DNA from: a virus
DNA length: 56,808 bases
Virus record (IMG/VR): IMGVR_UViG_3300022752_000083
Coordinates: 1 to 56,808 of that record
Reading direction: 5' to 3' (one strand)
The notes under the pieces were generated by a model that was not told where the DNA came from, did not search any database, and saw only the letters and a list, made by a program, of their open reading frames with translations. Below, piece after piece: positions 54,850 to 56,808 of this stretch. The position numbers and the translations under genes were made by a program. How positions within the stretch are numbered: position 1 is the stretch's first letter; each line of letters starts with the position of its first letter.

Positions 54850-54939
54850 TGTGATTATCCTTTCGTGATAATGCTTTGATAGTGCTTATGCTTGCTAGTG
54901 ATACTGCTTAGTAAGTCTTGCTTGCTCTTGCCTATGCTT
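54850..54939 (-). repeat. Intergenic AAGCA-rich leader
   Basis: The 82-bp gap (54850-54931), continuing a few bases into the next gene, contains six copies of TGCTT on the + strand (AAGCA on the transcribed strand) at 54872, 54883, 54889, 54905, 54919 and 54935. A ribosome-binding leader, TGATTATCCTTTCGTGA (+ strand, 54852-54868), matches 56293-56309 at 16 of 17 bases. It may be a binding site or an RNA element. Confidence 0.45.
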
Positions 54940-55519
54940 GGCTAGAGTACGCTGGCTTTTTCAGGTCTGTGTGTAAGCCAAAGTAATCTCTGGCTTCGTA
55001 CTCCAATGCTTCGTGAGTGCTGGACATGAGACCGCCAATGGCTTCGTGGCTTACCCAGTCGTATCGCACGTCGTTAGGGTCATCGTCGTTGCGGTAGGTG
55101 ACGCGCTTTTCCAATGACACTAGGTACACTTCTCCTTTGCTGTACGCTTCCCACTCTTGGACATGAGACATTATCCAATCAAGGGCAGGGTTTGTGTTGA
55201 TGTTTGTGCTGGCGGTTGCGTACCAGAGCGATATGCCATACTCGTCATGCAGGATGTAGTACGACTGTCCCTTACGCGCAAAGTGTCGCTCGATTGCTTC
55301 CTCTCGACCATAGCGGTCATTGTTCTCCCAGATGTTATCCAGAGTTTCTCCATCAGGGTCTGCGCCAAACGAAAATTCTTGATAGACGTATGAGTACAGA
55401 CTGTGAATAGATAGGGTCTGGTCATCCCACCACTCGCGTGGGTCTTGCGCGTGATTGTCGTAGTAGTACGCGATTCGCGTAGTTTCGTCAATTAATGTTG
55501 GTTCGTATGCTTCAGACAT
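54932..55519 (-). CDS. Unrecognised protein, paralogue of 50078-50704
   Basis: About 195 residues from ATG 55519 with GGAG upstream and TAATG coupling to the preceding gene. Tyr/Trp/Asp-rich N-terminus and 'AYSKGEVYLVSLEKRVTY', which aligns to the gene at 50078. 'GQSYYILHDEYGISLWYA' fills the middle. Function unknown. Confidence 0.55.
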   Translation of the reverse strand: MSEAYEPTLIDETTRIAYYYDNHAQDPREWWDDQTLSIHSLYSYVYQEFSFGADPDGETLDNIWENNDRYGREEAIERHFARKGQSYYILHDEYGISLWYATASTNINTNPALDWIMSHVQEWEAYSKGEVYLVSLEKRVTYRNDDDPNDVRYDWVSHEAIGGLMSSTHEALEYEARDYFGLHTDLKKPAYSSQA

Positions 55520-55656
55520 TAGATGGTCTCCGTTTCTTTGATACATTCTGGTTCAGGGTTGAGCGTGGGGATGACTCTGCGCTGTCCACACAGGTCGCAA
55601 GTCATCATCGCCACAGGGTCGCTGTACGCGATAACGCGCCATTCGTGCTTTGACAT
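55519..55656 (-). CDS. Tiny zinc-binding protein (45 residues)
   Basis: From ATG 55656 to TAA 55519-55521, TAATG-coupled downstream and upstream. 'MTCDLCGQRRVIP' and a later 'ECIKE' give CxxC and one more Cys. Confidence 0.55.
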   Translation of the reverse strand: MSKHEWRVIAYSDPVAMMTCDLCGQRRVIPTLNPEPECIKETETI

Positions 55657-55862
55657 TAGATGTCCTCTCTTGGTTCGTTGTTTACCCAGTCACACTCTGG
55701 ACATTGGTAGGTCTCGCCATTGGCGATAGGGTCGCGCCATGTCGTGTCGCACCAGTCACAGGCGTACTGGACTGGATAGCACGATAGGCAATTGTCTGCG
55801 CCACAACCGTAGGTTGACTGTCGTGACTGAAGTTCGATTACTTGCTCTTTGGTGAGTGGCAT
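55656..55862 (-). CDS. Small zinc-ribbon protein
   Basis: A 68-residue protein. 'GCGADNCLSCYPVQYACDWCDTTW' and 'YQCPECDWV' give several CxxC pairs; likely binds two zinc ions. TAATG-coupled to the upstream gene. Confidence 0.6.
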   Translation of the reverse strand: MPLTKEQVIELQSRQSTYGCGADNCLSCYPVQYACDWCDTTWRDPIANGETYQCPECDWVNNEPREDI

Positions 55863-56056
55863 TATGACTCCAATTCTGGTTGCGACAATTCGTAAACACA
55901 GATTGTCTGGTAGGCAGGTTTCATCTTTTGATTGAGTCGGTCATGATAATCAAGCGCGTCATTGAGCGCGTCTTTGCGACTCTGAGTGTCACTCAGCGCG
56001 TAGTCGAACACTCCATAAACGGAGTGTGGCTCTCTGCTATCCATAACAATAAACAT
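55862..56056 (-). CDS. Small protein
   Basis: A 64-residue protein: 'MFIVMDSREPHSVYGVFDYALSD' then a helical part ('DALNDALDYHDRLNQKMK') and a strand. Alpha/beta fold of ferredoxin-like size. Function unknown. Confidence 0.5.
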   Translation of the reverse strand: MFIVMDSREPHSVYGVFDYALSDTQSRKDALNDALDYHDRLNQKMKPAYQTICVYELSQPELES

Positions 56057-56059
56057 TGA

Positions 56060-56293
56060 TTACACTTCCTCTGGCGTGTAGACGATTACATCGTCGTTGA
56101 TTCGCTCGTCGAACACAGAGATTACTTCCTCTGTCGCTGTGACTTTGACCACGGCGTTAGCAGACTCCATTGTGGCTACTTGACGCTTTGCGTATCGCTC
56201 TAGGTACGACAAATCGTCAGAGTGGTATTTGTAACATTTTCCGCGTAGCGTATCGTCGATTGAGACTGTGTACCTTTTGATTGGTGTTGCCAT
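56060..56293 (-). CDS. Small beta/alpha protein
   Basis: A 77-residue protein from ATG 56293 with AAAGGATAATC upstream. 'KRYTVSIDDTLRGKCYKYHSDDLSYLERYAKRQVATMESANAVVKVTA' in parts. No family recognised. Confidence 0.5.
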   Translation of the reverse strand: MATPIKRYTVSIDDTLRGKCYKYHSDDLSYLERYAKRQVATMESANAVVKVTATEEVISVFDERINDDVIVYTPEEV

Positions 56294-56390
56294 GATTATC
56301 CTTTCATGAGTGTTTGATATGGCTTTGGTGTTGCCGTGCCTGTGTACTCCACGACGAGTACGCGCCAGCGGTCTGGTCAGGCTTGTCTTG
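56294..56390 (-). promoter_or_regulatory. 97-bp gap behind the SSB gene
   Basis: It holds a ribosome-binding leader for 56060-56293 and an inverted repeat, GTACTC (56344-56349) and GAGTAC (56356-56361) around CACGAC. No T-tract follows, so it is unlikely to be a terminator. A promoter for the small genes could lie here, but no convincing -35/-10 pair was seen. Confidence 0.3.
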
Positions 56391-56786
56391 TTAGACAGGT
56401 TGTAATTCTTCTTGCCTTGCCAATTCAGATGACGTGTTGCGAGTGTAGGTCGTTGTTCCCCACGATAGGTCATGCCCGATAGCGTCTGCTTCCACTTCCA
56501 CAGTCGTGCCAGACCGTGCTGAGGTTTCCCAGTCGCGGATACGCAACCGACCAACGACAATTACTCTGTCTCCTTTTTGGATTGAGAGTGCGCTGTTGAG
56601 TGCTAGATTGCGGAACATTGAGACCGTGTACCAGTTTGTGTCGGCGTCAACCCAGCGTTGCTGTACGCGGTCATATCGACGTTGTGAACAGGCAAGGCGG
56701 AATGACGTGATGGCGAGACCATCACTAGTTACAATGTGTCGCGGTGTCGTTGCCACCAGACCGGTGAGCGTTACGTTGTCAGTCAT
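56391..56786 (-). CDS. ssb: Single-stranded DNA-binding protein (SSB, OB fold)
   Basis: A 131-residue SSB. 'NVTLTGLVATTPRHIVTSDGLAITSFRLACSQRRYDRVQQRWVDADTNWYTVSMFRNLALNSALSIQKGDRVIVVGRLRIRDWE', taken in parts, carries the bacterial SSB OB-fold pattern ('v...G.l...p.......g.....f.la......r.......D..w....fr.lA.n....l.KGdrV.v.G.l'). The C-terminus lacks the usual DDDIPF tail, ending 'ELQPV', so the partner-binding tip is missing. It covers single-stranded DNA during replication and recombination. First gene of the leftward run, AGGAAATAAA ribosome-binding site. Confidence 0.88.
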   Translation of the reverse strand: MTDNVTLTGLVATTPRHIVTSDGLAITSFRLACSQRRYDRVQQRWVDADTNWYTVSMFRNLALNSALSIQKGDRVIVVGRLRIRDWETSARSGTTVEVEADAIGHDLSWGTTTYTRNTSSELARQEELQPV

Positions 56787-56808
56787 TTTATTTCCTCTTT
56801 CTTAGTTG

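Overview
This window is a piece of a tailed double-stranded DNA bacteriophage genome with a contractile (myovirus-type) tail. The tail genes show this: a sheath, a T4 gp19-like tube, a tape measure, a gpD/gp27-like hub, a gp25-like wedge, a gp6/J-like wedge and an OB-fold spike. The host is very probably an actinobacterium, because two WhiB-type iron-sulphur regulators are encoded (32007-32321 and 48550-48822) and that family is confined to Actinobacteria and their phages. Base composition looks moderate rather than high in GC, which suggests a low-GC, perhaps aquatic, actinobacterium; that last step is inference. No integrase, tRNA gene, CRISPR array or insertion sequence was seen. Capsid, portal and large terminase genes lie outside the window.

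Layout. (1) 1-18687, rightward: neck and tail module in tightly overlapping genes, followed by a collagen-like spike/fibre, a GT2 glycosyltransferase, further fibre proteins and a holin-like membrane protein. (2) 18724-26644, rightward: replication module with an initiator, a DnaC-like loader, a SWIM-zinc protein, a DnaB-like helicase, a CHC2 primase, a SNF2-like helicase, a MerR-like protein and a gp32-like ssDNA-binding candidate. It ends at a strong intrinsic terminator (26658-26709). (3) 26750-36401, rightward: family A DNA polymerase, RecA, Cas4/RecB-like and other PD-(D/E)XK-like nucleases, WhiB, DUF3310, MT-A70 methylase, RuvC-like resolvase and a SpoVS-like protein, with small proteins between them. 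(4) 36443-47305, rightward: about twenty mostly unrecognised genes, including a nucleotidyltransferase, a HAD-like protein and a large TGT/DpdA-like fusion. (5) 47350-56786, leftward: a dense array of small genes that starts with a single-stranded DNA-binding protein at the right edge and ends with a secreted M23 peptidase. The two transcription directions converge near 47.3 kb.

The most notable structure is in the initiator gene (18724-19761). It contains four copies of a 20-bp iteron spaced exactly 33 bp apart, then an AT-rich stretch with a perfect 10-bp-arm hairpin and a GC hairpin, then a near-perfect Shine-Dalgarno followed by an in-frame GTG. A helicase loader gene follows directly. 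This is the plan of the lambda O/P origin, with a possible second shorter initiator product. Other points are a 61-bp direct repeat that would let a 213-residue module drop in frame out of the collagen-like fibre, a WhiB with widened cysteine spacing, and several families of tiny paralogous or zinc-binding proteins. Many genes in the right arm are shorter than 60 codons and were read directly from the sequence.
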